This document shows positions 25,851 to 37,287 of a stretch of DNA of 64,000 bases, piece after piece. How positions within the stretch are numbered: position 1 is the stretch's first letter; every line of letters starts with the position of its first letter. The DNA comes from Poecilobothrus nobilitatus (taxonomy: Eukaryota; Arthropoda; Insecta; Diptera; Dolichopodidae): positions 213,300,093-213,364,092 of the forward strand of contig OX352773.1 of the NCBI GenBank assembly GCA_947095535.1, read 5' to 3'. Below the pieces are notes generated by a model. The model was not told the DNA's origin, made no database searches, and was given only the letters and a program-made list of their open reading frames with translations. The position numbers were made by a program, and so were the translations under genes.

Positions 25851-28800
25851 CAATCATTGATTCAACAAATTATTAGAAGGATTTTTTCAATTGTTTCAAT
25901 ATCCTGAATACAACAAATTTCGAATAATTATTGTCTTATTTTATAAAAACACTGACAATGAATACCCTGATAATTAGATAAAATTCTACAAAAGTAAAAT
26001 TTTTAATTATTTATTATTAATGTTTTTATATTTTTTCTCTCTTTCTAACTAATCACTAAAATTGATACAATACTATAAACATATTTATAAAATAAACTTA
26101 TTGTCCTTTAAACTATTCTTCACCTAATAAAGGCTGTCTTTATTCTTTTCACATTTAATTGTTGAATAAAATATTCTTGCTATTATTTTAAAAACCAATT
26201 CTCGGTAGAGTTAGATACATTTGAGTGAGATGGGGAATTCTTCTTTTTTAGGGAGTTTTCCTTTTTTAGCTACATGTATTTGACATAAATAATTACCTTA
26301 AGTATTTTCAAATCAAGAGTAATTTAAAGCATATTTAAAATGTATATAATGAGTGAAAATATGTATTACTGTATACACATCTGAATGTAAGGTGTGTGGG
26401 TGAGTGCAGAAGTTGTGCAATTTTTTTTTCGTTGTTGTTGTTTATAAAGTTTTAAGTCCTTAAAATAAAAAAATTTCTTTAAACATAAAATTAATCTAAA
26501 TAGTTAATGTACAGTTAGGTAAATAATAATATTTACGTTTATATATACATACAAAATGAGTTTCCTTTATTTATATTTACAGAGTAATTAATTGTTGTAA
26601 TTTTGTTAATTTTTACTGTATTTATATTTAAAAATAATTTGCATCATTTTTATTCAGGCAACATATCTTCATATTTATAGAACAAATGTACATATATATA
26701 ATATGTTAAACTTTTTTAATTACGGTCATGAAAGGTATATTTATTTGTTTCTGCAATTTTTGATTATTTAACTTTAAATTATATGAAAAAAGATAAAATG
26801 AAATGATAAAAATGCTTTAAGCTCAAACTAGAAGGAAAATATTAATAATTTGTTTCGTAATTTTAAATTTTATAACTATAAAGTTTTATACAAAATGGCG
26901 GAACGAACAATTCCCCACAAACCCCTCTGTACCCCTTACTTTAGATATGTCTTTAAAAATTAGGTCTGACGCATCCAGAAAGTTTTTTTTTAAAGCTGGA
27001 ATCTGATTTTTCCAGAAAATACTTGAATTTTTAAACTTCCAACAAAAATTAAATAATCCTCGACAAAAATCCACTAATTCCAAAGAAAAATGAACTAATC
27101 CTAGGGTTAAATTCAAGAAAAAATATTGGGGATTAGTACATTTTCTTTTACTGTCTTTTGGAAAAAAATTTTAATTTCCTTAAAGATCTTTGATAAAAAT
27201 ATTTTGAATTTTACCTGTTATATTTTGTAAAATGGATATTATAATAGAACTGTGTATATCTTAATTTTCTAATGTAACGGTATCTTGTACATTTACTATA
27301 CTATATGTGTTATTACATATTACATTTTTATTTCGATATGTACAAGTAATGTCATAAATAAAATATAATTTAGCTTTATACTAATACACAATTTTTGTAC
27401 ATATATACATTATAATATGTACATACCTGTGTGGTATAAATAGCATTTTCTTTAGTAGTTTTGCTATTTCTTTTAAACAGTTATTTACATCCTCTTAACC
27501 AAGCAAAAAACTACATTTTTTTTTTCTATTTTAACATTCTCTTGAAATAGAAAAATAATAATAATAATATGTAGTTGTAAGAGTAGTCGTTTTTGTAGTT
27601 TTTTTTTTAATTTTTAGTATGTCAACATGATCTCTTTTTTTGTTTTGAATTCTTTTTCTATTTGACTTACTTTTTATTTTAAAAATAATTTTGTAGATTC
27701 TTTTTATCCGTTTTTTTGTTTTCTTTTTATTTGTACCGTTATTTTTATAATATAAGAAAAACTGTAATATTTGCATGCATTAAAAATGTGGATTTTTTTT
27801 TTTTGTAGTAGCCTTAATATTTGTTAGACAGATATTTGTCACTGTAAATGTCACATTTTAGTTTGTTGTATCTACATTTTAAGTGGAGTTTTTTAAAGAA
27901 TTTTAAGATTTCCGAAATAATCATTATTTGAAGATGATACAGTAGTAGTATTTTCTGAAGGAACTAAGACTTACATTAAATATTTAAACTAAGTTACGGA
28001 TTTAGACTTACATTTTTCTAATTTGGTATTAAGCTTTCATGTTTTGTTTTTAAATTATAAAGTACGAGATAATGCGGCAACCCCTAAAAATAGGCTCAAT
28101 TTTAAAAGCCTAATTAGATACAGCTTTAATAAATATTACAAAACTTCAGTTTTTTATCTAATGAAATTTAATCTGAACATCTACATTTAATTTTTAAATA
28201 CTTTATAAAATTTCTTATTTATCTTCACTATAATGTTTTCGGATCAGTCTAATCTAGATATGTTTATATTAGCAGATCATTAGGTTACACGACCGATTCT
28301 AACTTTCATATTTTGTTCATATGTATTTGTTTTTATAATGGCATGAACCTTATCTGTACAAAAGATTCAACTTTTCAACCTATCAAAAAATTAAATTTTT
28401 TCTTATTTTTATAATACTTACATCAGTGCGTTCTTAAACAAACAACAACAAAAAACGAAAGTAACACAAAAAGTAAAAAAGAAACACAAACTTAATAAAA
28501 ATAAAGAATAAAAACCAAGATGAAGAAATAATGATGGTTTTATACACAGAAATAACAGTAAAGAAAATTTAAATGTCCAAGAAGAATAGAGAATAGGAAA
28601 AGTATAAAGTATAAAGTAAAAAATAAAATTGTAGAATGAAAAATAGAGAAAAAAAAATAAAAAAATTAAAAAAAGGGAATGGGGTGAAATCAAACTTCTT
28701 ATAAGAGTATGGTGTTAAAAGAAGTCACATGAAAATTATTGTGAAAACTAATTGATGACAGCTAAAGACGTCACAAAAAAAATAAAAAAATAAGTACAAT

Positions 28801-29530
28801 ATGTTTTTTGTTTCATTTTTTTTTTTTTTTGTGTATAACATAAGGTGAGATAATGGAAAAAAATATTAATTTGAAAACAAAAAATTTTTTACAGAAAATG
28901 TTAAGAAAAGAAACAAAATATTATAGTTGTCAACAATGTAACAACAAATTTGAAGATTTAAATCTTTTTTTAGAGAACAAATTGATATTATGAATTCATA
29001 AGTTTCACAAAATGAAATGAGTATGAAAGAGACAGAGATAATGTAATTGAAAAAAATAAAAAATTGATAAAATATAAAATACGAAATTTCAAAAATGATG
29101 ATTTTTTTTTGTGTTAGTGAAAAATTCACTGCGACAAAAATAAATTTTATGTAATTTTAATACATATTTGATAAAATATGTACATATGTATGTATATATG
29201 TAGTAAAACAAAGAAATAATAAGAGACAACTATGTTTCTGTTTAAAAATTAAAATTTTTATGACAAAAGTTGATGTATCAGGAATATTAGGTATAATATG
29301 TCGTAAGTATTATTAGAATACTCGTATTAGAAGAGAAAGAAAATAAATAAGTTATTCATTCCATACAAATATTTATAGTATCTGTAAATATTTATTATAG
29401 TAACTGTAAATATAATTTTTCGAATAAGTCGAATGAAGTGAGAAGAATCGATTCTGTAAGGGTATTATAATTCTTCACTAATAAATGCCTTCATATTATG
29501 TATATATGTCGGAGGCGATTTCTTAGTAAA
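25851..29530. other. non-coding AT-rich gap
   Basis: No gene. At 26890-27140 a GC-richer stretch has repeated ACTAATYC-like motifs and CCCC-rich strings (CCCCACAAACCCC). It may be an old repeat that I cannot assign. Open frames at 28418-28693 and 28866-29129 are Phe/Leu low-complexity. Near 29370-29415 the string TTTAT.ATAGTA.CTGTAAATAT is duplicated. Confidence 0.5.
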
Positions 29531-29599
29531 AATATTTATGCAAGTATGTAGGAATGTTCGAAAAAATATAGGAAACGTAGGAGTGTTCGAAACAAATAA
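29531..29599 (+). repeat. left terminal inverted repeat of MITE-like element
   Basis: Pairs with 30175-30247. The core GGAATGTTCGAAAA, TATAGGAAACGTAGGAG and TTCGAAACAAATAA is nearly identical in the opposite arm. Confidence 0.75.
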
Positions 29600-29679
29600 A
29601 CAAGGTTATTTTAATTTTTTTCTTTTAAAACTTACTTAATACCTTAACTTTAGATATTATTTTATATATTCTACTTTTT

Positions 29680-29771
29680 GTCTTGCTGCACACGTAAATT
29701 TGCTTTGTTATATATCTATCAACATAAGAAGTATATGTCTTACTGCACACATATAATTGCTATGTATATTA
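29680..29771. repeat. 35-base direct repeat pair
   Basis: GTCTTGCTGCACACGTAAAT (29680) recurs as GTCTTACTGCACACATATAA (29737). Similarity continues for about 15 bases (TTGCT.TGT.ATAT). The pair lies inside the MITE-like element. Confidence 0.7.
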
Positions 29772-29786
29772 CTCAATGTCAATGAT

Positions 29787-29912
29787 TAATTATGACAGAT
29801 CTTAACCAATCTTGATGTTTAATTGTATGATGGATCTTAACTTAACGTATCATGGTGGATCTTAAGGATTTTTGATTTTTAATTATGATAGATCTTAATA
29901 GATCTTTGTGAC
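29787..29912. repeat. degenerate tandem array, about 32-base unit x4
   Basis: Four consecutive units share AATTATGA.AGATCTTAA. The second and third vary to ATGATGGATCTTAA and ATGGTGGATCTTAA. Units start near 29788, 29821, 29850 and 29881. They occupy the middle of the MITE-like element. Confidence 0.65.
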
Positions 29913-30174
29913 AGTTAGACCGCTGTTAAGTCTCCAATTTGTGGAAAATAATAAATATTTCAACTAATAATAAATATTCCAATTTATAGTTTGATTTAAT
30001 TTTATTTTACAATATCTTATAATTATTATTATATTTATTTTATTTATAAAATTGTAAAATTTAATTTAATATTTCATATTTATTTTATTATACTGTGTTG
30101 AATAAATATCAGCTTGACGGCTTCTTAAATATAAGTGTTAAAGAAAAAAGAAAGAAAAGAAAAGTTCCTATAGA

Positions 30175-30247
30175 TTATTTGTTTCGAGTATTCCTACGTT
30201 TCCTATATTTTCGAACATTCCTACGTACAATGACTTTTATAAATATT
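30175..30247 (-). repeat. right terminal inverted repeat of MITE-like element
   Basis: Reverse complement of 29531-29599, with a 2-base A/T length difference, a few substitutions and a short indel near the outer edge. Confidence 0.75.
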
Positions 30248-31609
30248 TCCACTTTGCAATTTCTCTTCGTCCTACATGAATGTAGATTTAAAATATATTT
30301 TATGGAAGTTCGTATATATAGTAAATTATAAATGTTATTCAAATGCCATTTTATGCGTTCCTAAAAATTGGGCGACCTCCTGAAAATTGGGAAATATTTC
30401 TGTAATTTACCAAAAGGAGTTTTGGTCGATTTTAAAAAACCTCTCAATATACCTATCTTAACTATTTTTATTTAATTAAAAAGTATATATAATTATTTTC
30501 TGATAATACATAGATAGTACATACTCCCCTCTTTATTGATAATATATAGATAGAAACCACTAGAACTCCTGTATTTAAATTTTAAAAGAAAACATTTTGT
30601 TATTTTATAAGTTTCATAATAATTGTTTTATATAAAATGGGCAAAACAAGAGAAAGTATTTCTTTCGTACTTTTGAGTACTTAAGGCCATTTGAAAAAAT
30701 TACAAAAATCAAAAAAAAAAGGATGCAATTTCAAAACAAAAAAAAGGATTTAAGAATTTCAGAAATATAAAAGAAATTTTATAAAATCTTTAAAAAATAG
30801 TTAAATTAACAGTTATATCAAATAGAAATTTCTTACAAGGATTTTTATTCAAAAGAGCTTACAAAAGTGGGGAAATCCCCTAACTGTATAATGATATATA
30901 TGTATACAACAACTATCAAAATCTTATTTTTCATTTTTTCTACCATTTTTATTACTTAAATAATTGAATAGTTAAGAACAGATTTAGAACTGCTAATCTC
31001 CCAATTTATCTTAATAGATGATAATATTCACTTTCGTTAAGCACACCGTTCATTTTAAGGGCTTATTCGTTTAAATACAAAAATAGACAATATTCTGTAT
31101 AAAGTAAAAAAAAAAAAAAATTAATCTTTTAAAGGAAGAGAACGCAACTTAAAAAAGATGAACATTTTTTTTAATTTAAAATTATATAGGGTATAGTTTG
31201 GAAAATAAAAATTCATACATTATGCACATAACCTATAAAAATATATTATAATCCAATTTTGTTTTTTACTTAATTTTAAATTTTTAAAAGTTTATTATTG
31301 AAATCATTAATTACTTAAAATCATAATATAATAACATAGAAAATATGTTTTCCTGTTTTTGGTGTTTTGCTTTTTTTTTTTTAAAGGAAAATTTCAAAAA
31401 TATGATTTACAAGAAATGTCAAGCTTTAAATATTTATCATAAATTTCACTTTTATATATAAATATATTAAAATAATTTTGAAAATTATTTAAAAAAAAGG
31501 AAAAAAAAAATTCCTCTATTCAATTCAACTCAATTTTTTTTTTTTTTTTATTTTACAAAAATTACATTCTTTATTCATGCATGCGGTATAAAAAAAAAAC
31601 AAAAAAAAA
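30248..31609. other. non-coding AT-rich gap
   Basis: No gene. A doubled AAAATTGGG with nearby CTCCT/AGGAG complement lies at 30363-30425. Otherwise A/T tracts. Confidence 0.5.
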
Positions 31610-32335
31610 GCTAGGAAGTATTTAAAACCAAAGGATTTATGAAGGCGCATATTTTGAAAAAGACAGTAAAAAGTTTTTTGAAATTACGATTATTTTGTGC
31701 ATTAAAATTTGTCATAAAATTTTTTATGTTAAAAAACGTTATTAAAGGACAATTACATAGTTAAGAAAAGACGTGAACGTAAATGAAAATTAAATATTGA
31801 TATTTTAACTTTTATTTCTTACTTACGACAAATTTACACAGTTGTCCAAAGTGTTTTTAATTTTTGATTCATATACATTTATAGATATTAAGCAGGGAAA
31901 AGTACAAAAATATTTTTTAAGGTAACTTATGGTAGTTTATAAATTTTTCCCATCTCAAAATTTAAAGACTCTGACTTAAAAGATTCAGAAACGAAGAGAC
32001 CAGAATTCTACAAAATTATTATTTTACATAACGGTACATTTAAATATCAAACTGACAAAAATTATATAATTTTAATAATAGCTAATTTACAAAGCTTAAT
32101 AATTGTCTATGGTTTAACGTTTTTAGATTTTAAGTATTTTAAGTATAAAGTTTGAGATATAAAGTAAAATAGAGGTTATAGCTCCGTAAGTCGTTCCATA
32201 GAAGTTTTGTAAACAGACGAACGGAGCGAAATTAATAACAGACAGAAGAACATAGTAAAACTAATAAGTAAATTTTTCAAAAAAAAACTTTTTTGAAAAT
32301 GTTCTTAAAAAAAAAGGAGATCAAAACATTTATAC
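31610..32335 (-). repeat. dispersed fly repeat, copy 4 (minus)
   Basis: On the minus strand: CTTATTAGTTTTACTATG, CTCCGTTCGTCTGTTTAC, AAAACTTCTATGG, then GACTTACGGAGCTATAACC and TGTACCGTTATGTAAAA. A 3' part follows with ATATGCGCCTTCATAAATCC and TTGGTTTTAAATACTTCC. The order and strings parallel copies 2 and 3. The GGAGCTATA block matches the GGAGCTACAGC of copy 1. Confidence 0.65.
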
Positions 32336-33888
32336 AGTTCGTTTTTTATTTAATTTTTTTTTTTTTTATACAAACTTTAACTGCACATACATGTATCTAT
32401 CTCTTTCATTTTCTTGTTTTGTTGTTCCCTAGTGATACTACAATGTCGCAAGATGTTTTCTTTATTAAATATTCATAGCTCGTTTATTCGATCAATGCTG
32501 TTACTACTGCTATGATTGCTGTCTTTTTTTTTCCCACTCCACTTTTTATTTTTTTTTTTTGTCTTTTTCTTTAAAAAGAAGGATATCATCTATTTAAAGA
32601 ATATTCAGAAAATAATATTACAAAAAATATAATTTTTTGTTTTTTTTTTTTTTTTTTGGTTAAAATCAGAACAGTTAAATTGATGGTATTCCTTAAGCAA
32701 AAAAAAAAAAAAACTGAAATAGGATTGAGAGGGGTGGATATGAAAAATAAACCACACACAAAATTTACATTAAAAGAAGGACAAATTTTTTATGAATTTA
32801 AAAATTCATACCACAACTTAAGAATGTCTTTATGTATATGTAGGTGAATTTATAAGTTTCTTTTAAATAAAAAATACAAAATGCTTGAAAAATTTGAATA
32901 CAAAATATAATAATATAATGGGGATATAGATTAATGTCCTACATAGAAATGAGATATATATTATTTTTTAAAGGACAAAAAGGATTTTATGTTTTTGTTT
33001 TTTTTTTATTTGGTTTTTGTTTGTTGTTTTTGCAAAATTTATCATATTGACACAAAGATTTCTTAAGATACCTATAAGCTTAAAATGTTTCTTTGTTCTG
33101 TTGGTTTTGGGGAGGTTTAAATTTAAAATTATTTTAAAATTAACAAATCCTTTTTACAAAACAAATTCTCTCTCTTCTTTTTGTTATTTTAGAATTAATG
33201 TAAGAAATCTTTTTATATATTGATTTAGGTGTAAAAAAGGTGTTAGAAAAACAGAAAAAAAAAAACTTTGAAATTAGACAGAATATCTTTACAAAATGAA
33301 TTTTGAATAAACTTTGACAGTATAAGTTTTAATTTTTAAAGGGTTTATTTAAAGTTTTATTAACTTTTAAAAATTATTTTCATCAAAATCTAAAAACGGA
33401 TAATGAAAAATTTGTTAGATCTTTGATAAATATTTCTTATGAATAGAATTTTAATAGAAATATTTTAAAGGTGACCTAATTTTATAAAATATTTATGTAC
33501 AGATTAGATACAAAACTTTGATGAAAAGGTTAATAATTTTATTTGTCAATGTTTTATTTTATTTCTTGGAATTTATATATATATTAAAGTTAACTGTGAC
33601 AAAAAGTATAAAAGATTTTTTTGCAGAAAATTTTTAAATATGAAAATTATATAAAATGTGTGATTGTGTATTATTATCTGAATAACCTTTATTATAATTG
33701 GTTTAAAAATATATTTAGGTAATATGGTGTTGCTATAATTTAAATTCATGTTAAATTGAACGTTTTGTTTAACAGAAATTTAGTAAAAAAGTAAAAATAT
33801 TATTTTAAATTTAATGAAATTTTTATTTCTGTATTATAAAGATTCATATAATTATTATTAAATTTAGTTTTTTTTTTAAATTTTATTC
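32336..33888. other. non-coding AT-rich gap
   Basis: No gene. T-rich runs lie near 32,350, 32,540 and 32,640. Short open frames at 32656-32847 and 33017-33223 have no family signature. Confidence 0.5.
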
Positions 33889-34049
33889 CCCTGCCACACA
33901 TATGTTACAAGAAGCGAGTTACACAGCCTTTCCTTTCCAGATATGGCTATAAATGTCGTAAGCGGCAATTATTCTAACTACTTGTGTGGGATTCGAATCC
34001 ACATTCCCTCTGTGTTTTCATGCGTATTTTATAATCTACTTAGGTCCTA
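33889..34049 (-). mobile_element. SINE family A, diverged copy (minus)
   Basis: On the minus strand a worn tRNA-like head carries GGATTCGAATCCCACAC, an intact B box in a T stem. A body follows with CGACATTTATAGCC, GGAAAGGAAAGGCTGTGTAA and a 3' end GTGTGGCAG. It aligns throughout with the three better-preserved copies, but the A-box end (34020-34049) and the TTTCCTG arm are eroded. No target-site duplication was found. This is probably the oldest of the four copies. Confidence 0.75.
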
Positions 34050-35065
34050 GATTTCTTTATTATAGTTATTTTTAATAGAAATTTTAAACGGGCTGTTCGT
34101 AAAATAAGTTATTTTTAAAATATGTATTTCCATATGATCTCGCATCTTTTACATAGTCCTTAGTAATATATCTTTTAAAATCTTCTAAAATTTTAAAACT
34201 ATTTATAAAATTTATATGATTTGAGAATTAAAAGAATTTTTGCAATTGTACTGACCAGGAAACAGTGCTTTTTCCTGTGCCACTCTATTATATTTATCTC
34301 TTATCTTAAAGTGAAATGCCCTAAATTAAGTGATTTTAAAGTTTTCTTTAAAATAAAATCGGAGTTGATGTATTTTTACAATTTGATTCTGATTTACACC
34401 TTTTAATCCTTTCTAAAGTTATTAATATAATATGCAAAAAGATCAATATAAGAATTATTAAGAAATTTAAACAAAGATGTAAATTAAACATTTTTTTAAA
34501 ATTATATAATAAATGAAATGAAAAAATTGGAAAAAATCTGACTAAAGTAACAAAAAAAAGGTGAGTTAAAATATAGATAATGTCTAGAATAAAACAATTT
34601 ATGTGTTGTACGACATCGATTTATAAAATTATTAGCAAGCACTTTGCAAAAGTATATTCTTTTGGTCAGGATCTAGATATAAACCCCTGTTTTAATTAGT
34701 CTACGTTCGGAATGATAGTATAGAACATCTTGTAATCAATGTTTAAAATATCGATTAAAAGCGAACAAAACAAAAATAAATTATTAAAATAAAATTGAAA
34801 TCAAAAAATATTGAAAGTATCATTACTAAAAGAATTTCATTTTCGAATTCTTGACCCTGCAAAATTCTCCGACTTTTATATTATCAAACTTTCGAATACG
34901 AAAATTGTTTTACGAAAGTAGCAATACATAGTAACAGTCAGTCAATAATGTTAAAAAAATAAATACACATAATCTAACAAAAAAAACAAAATCCCCATTT
35001 GATTCAAAAGAAATTTACATAATTGTAGACTAGGTATGAAATGGACCCCTTTTTATAGAAATAAT
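34050..35065. other. non-coding AT-rich gap
   Basis: No gene. A short stem-loop-like string at 34254-34292 (ACCAGGAAACAG, then TTTCCTGTGCCAC) resembles the shared SINE body domain and may be a remnant. The first copy of the 10-base target-site duplication of the next SINE is at 35056-35065. Confidence 0.45.
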
Positions 35066-35258
35066 CTTTTTATTTTCTTTTAATGCATTTCTCTGCCACA
35101 TAAATGTAGACAGGAAATTATACAGCCTTTCCTGTTCAGGCGTGGCTGTAAATATCGTAAGGGGGAATAACTATTACGACGTGTGTGGAATTCGAACCCA
35201 CACTCCCTCGGTGTTTACATTTTATACGCTCTTACTCACTAAGCCACCGAGACCCCGG
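35066..35258 (-). mobile_element. SINE family A, full copy with target-site duplication (minus)
   Basis: A complete tRNA-derived short retroelement. On the minus strand the head starts GGGGTCTCGGTGGC, with an A box in GGCTTAGTGAGTAAGAG and a B box in GGGTTCGAATTCC. The body reads CGTAATAGTTATTCCCCC, TTTACAGCCACGCC, GAACAGGAAAGGCTG and TTTCCTGT, ending near CACATAAATG-complement and GGCAGAGAAAT, then an A-rich tail. A perfect 10-base duplication TAGAAATAAT flanks it (35056-35065 and 35259-35268). This shows LINE-type target-primed insertion and fixes both ends. Transcription would be by RNA polymerase III from the internal A and B boxes. It encodes no protein and would depend on a partner LINE. 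Confidence 0.9.
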
Positions 35259-35268
35259 TAGAAATAAT

Positions 35269-37093
35269 TAACTACTGTTTTTATTTTGAATAAGAATTAC
35301 GGTTGCTAGTTAATCTTTCAAAGCATAAATAAATAACGGTAAACCCATTTCTCACAGATATATGCAAAATGTATAAAAATATTATAAAAGGTTATAAGTA
35401 ATTTAGAAGATATTCTTCTCTGGAACTGTAAAACTTCATTCTATTCTTTGGTACTTTTCATCTCTTAAGAAAAAGATAACTTACCAAAACTATAACATAA
35501 AAATTTGTCAAGAAACTTTAAAATTAAATTTATTGCATAAATCAAGGCACTAACATTGTATAATATGAAAAGGAATATGATAGTAAATGATAATGATAGT
35601 AAATGATAGTGGAAACTAAACTCCAATTTAAAATTGAATGCTTAATAAATTTTACTAATAACTTTAAAATTATTTAAAACTTTGGATTTGTTATTTTATT
35701 GTTTTAAGCATTTTTAAAATTCCTTCAAAATGTTGCGGAATCATCAATTATTCAATCAGAAAGAAAAAAAACAAAAATACACTTGATTTGATTTCAATGC
35801 TACATTTTTTTCGCAAATAAAAAAATTATTATATTTTTCTTTTATCAAAAATTCCTATGGTTTAATTTAATTTCATATCTTTATTTTTTTTTCTTTTATC
35901 TTTCCTTCTATATATATTTCTTTTAAATAAAATCTGTAAAACAATCCTTTTATTGATTCCTAATAAAATTAGGAAATAAAAAGGCGAACGAAAATACAAA
36001 ATTCTCTTAAGATATTGTAACTTTGTTCCCTATATTGAACAATTTTAATTCCAACTCTTGTTAACTCATCATATAATTTCAACATGTACCATCATCGAAC
36101 CTATTACGGTAAAAGAGTATCGTCACATAAAACTGTTTATAACATGATGGTGAAAACAATACTTTTATTCTTTATTTTTTTTCTACAATGATGTCAAAGA
36201 CAATGTTGTTTTCACTTATTAGACACCAAATTGGGGTTAACTTGCTGTAAAACAGTAACAAACAAAAACAACAAATAAAGAATATAACAACAAGTATTTC
36301 AATTTAAGGATTATTTGAAAAAGACATAATACAATCTAACACATATCATGTGCCTACCAATATGGAACAACAAAAAAAGGATAATAGAAAATAATTTTAA
36401 ATAGAATTTCGATAGAATCCGTTAAATGGAATCTATAAAAGAGTTAAGAGTAAAAAAAATGATTGAAGCGTATTGAACTGAATCGAACCAAACAATGAGT
36501 TGAAAGAAACGGATGCTTAAATATTGAAAACCAATGTAATATTTTTGTAAAAGGATTCTTTATTTTGTTTTTTCATTATTATTTTTATTGATTCATGTCA
36601 TTCCATCATTTGGGAATGTTTCAAAATAGCAAAAATTTTTAAAATTTTGGAAATCCCTTCACACAAATAAAAGGATAAAAAAGATATAAAAGTCTAGGTT
36701 CAACATTAATATATGAAAGAGAGTGGGAAATAATTTTACCAAAATATTGAGGTTTTTATTAGTTGCATTTGTTTTATTCGATTTTACCAACTAACATTTA
36801 TCACATTTACATTATATTGTATTTCATGAGATATTATAATATGATGATTTTTTTGAGCCGACATTAGAAGTAATGACTTCTTATTGATTAATCTTAATTT
36901 TTTCTTTATGGTGTTTTAAAAATTTTGCAAAAATTCTACTGCCATTAAACCAAAATTATATAAATAGTAATTGTCAATAACTTAAACCATCTGATTGTGA
37001 TTTCTGAACGAAAGGTTATTTTATATTTTTTGGTAATTTTCTTTAAAATCCACCTTTCATCAGATTACATTCTAATTTTAAATTAAGTTTTTC
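35269..37093. other. non-coding AT-rich gap
   Basis: No gene. A perfect tandem duplication of a 16-base unit (ATGATAGTAAATGATA) lies at 35577-35608. Otherwise A/T tracts. Confidence 0.5.
35577..35608. repeat. 16-base unit, two perfect tandem copies
   Basis: ATGATAGTAAATGATA occurs twice head to tail, with each unit itself built of ATGATA-like halves. Confidence 0.9.
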
Positions 37094-37102
37094 AAATTTC
37101 AG

Positions 37103-37278
37103 GGGGCCCTCGGTGGTCTAGTGGGTAAGAGCGTATAAAATACGCTGTAAACACCGAGGAAGTGTGGGTTTGAATCCCACAAACGTCGTAAGAGTTATTC
37201 TCTCTTACAACATTTACAGCCACGCCTGAACAGGAAAGGCTGTGTAATTTTCTGCCCACATTTATGTAATGTAAAAAA
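37103..37278 (+). mobile_element. SINE family A, full copy with target-site duplication (plus)
   Basis: The head GGGGCCCTCGGTGGTC holds an A box TGGTCTAGTGG. An anticodon-arm-like AGCGT / ACGCT stem follows with a seven-base loop. The T arm GTGGG TTTGAAT CCCAC contains the B box. Between the arms lies CACCGAGG, complementary to the 5' CCTCGGTG. The body has GTCGTAAGAGTTATTC, TTTACAGCCACGCC, GAACAGGAAAGGCTGTG and CCCACATTTATG, then an A run. The 9-base duplication AAATTTCAG lies at 37094-37102 and 37279-37287. It is in the opposite orientation to the other three copies. Confidence 0.9.
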
Positions 37279-37287
37279 AAATTTCAG

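Larger units (their letters stand above)
29531..30247. mobile_element. MITE-like element with long inverted ends
   Basis: The two ends are imperfect inverted repeats of about 70 bases. Left end: GTAGGAATGTTCG, ATATAGGAAACGTAGGA, GTTCGAAACAAATAA. The right end, read in reverse complement, gives GTAGGAATGTTCG, ATATAGGAAACGTAGGA, then CTCGAAACAAATAA. An AAATATTTAT string flanks both ends outside. The interior (about 570 bases) encodes nothing, but carries a 35-base direct repeat (29680 and 29737) and a degenerate 31-33-base tandem array (29787-29912). Long inverted ends, subterminal tandem repeats and no ORF fit a non-autonomous DNA transposon. The superfamily is unknown, and no target-site duplication was fixed because the outer boundary is vague. 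Confidence 0.7.

Noticed and set aside
26886..27116. minus open frame over the CCCC-rich patch
   Set aside because: The reading frame is interrupted by no stop, but the residues look like translated short repeats (VHFSLELVDF-type periodicity) rather than a protein. Kept only as an unassigned patch.
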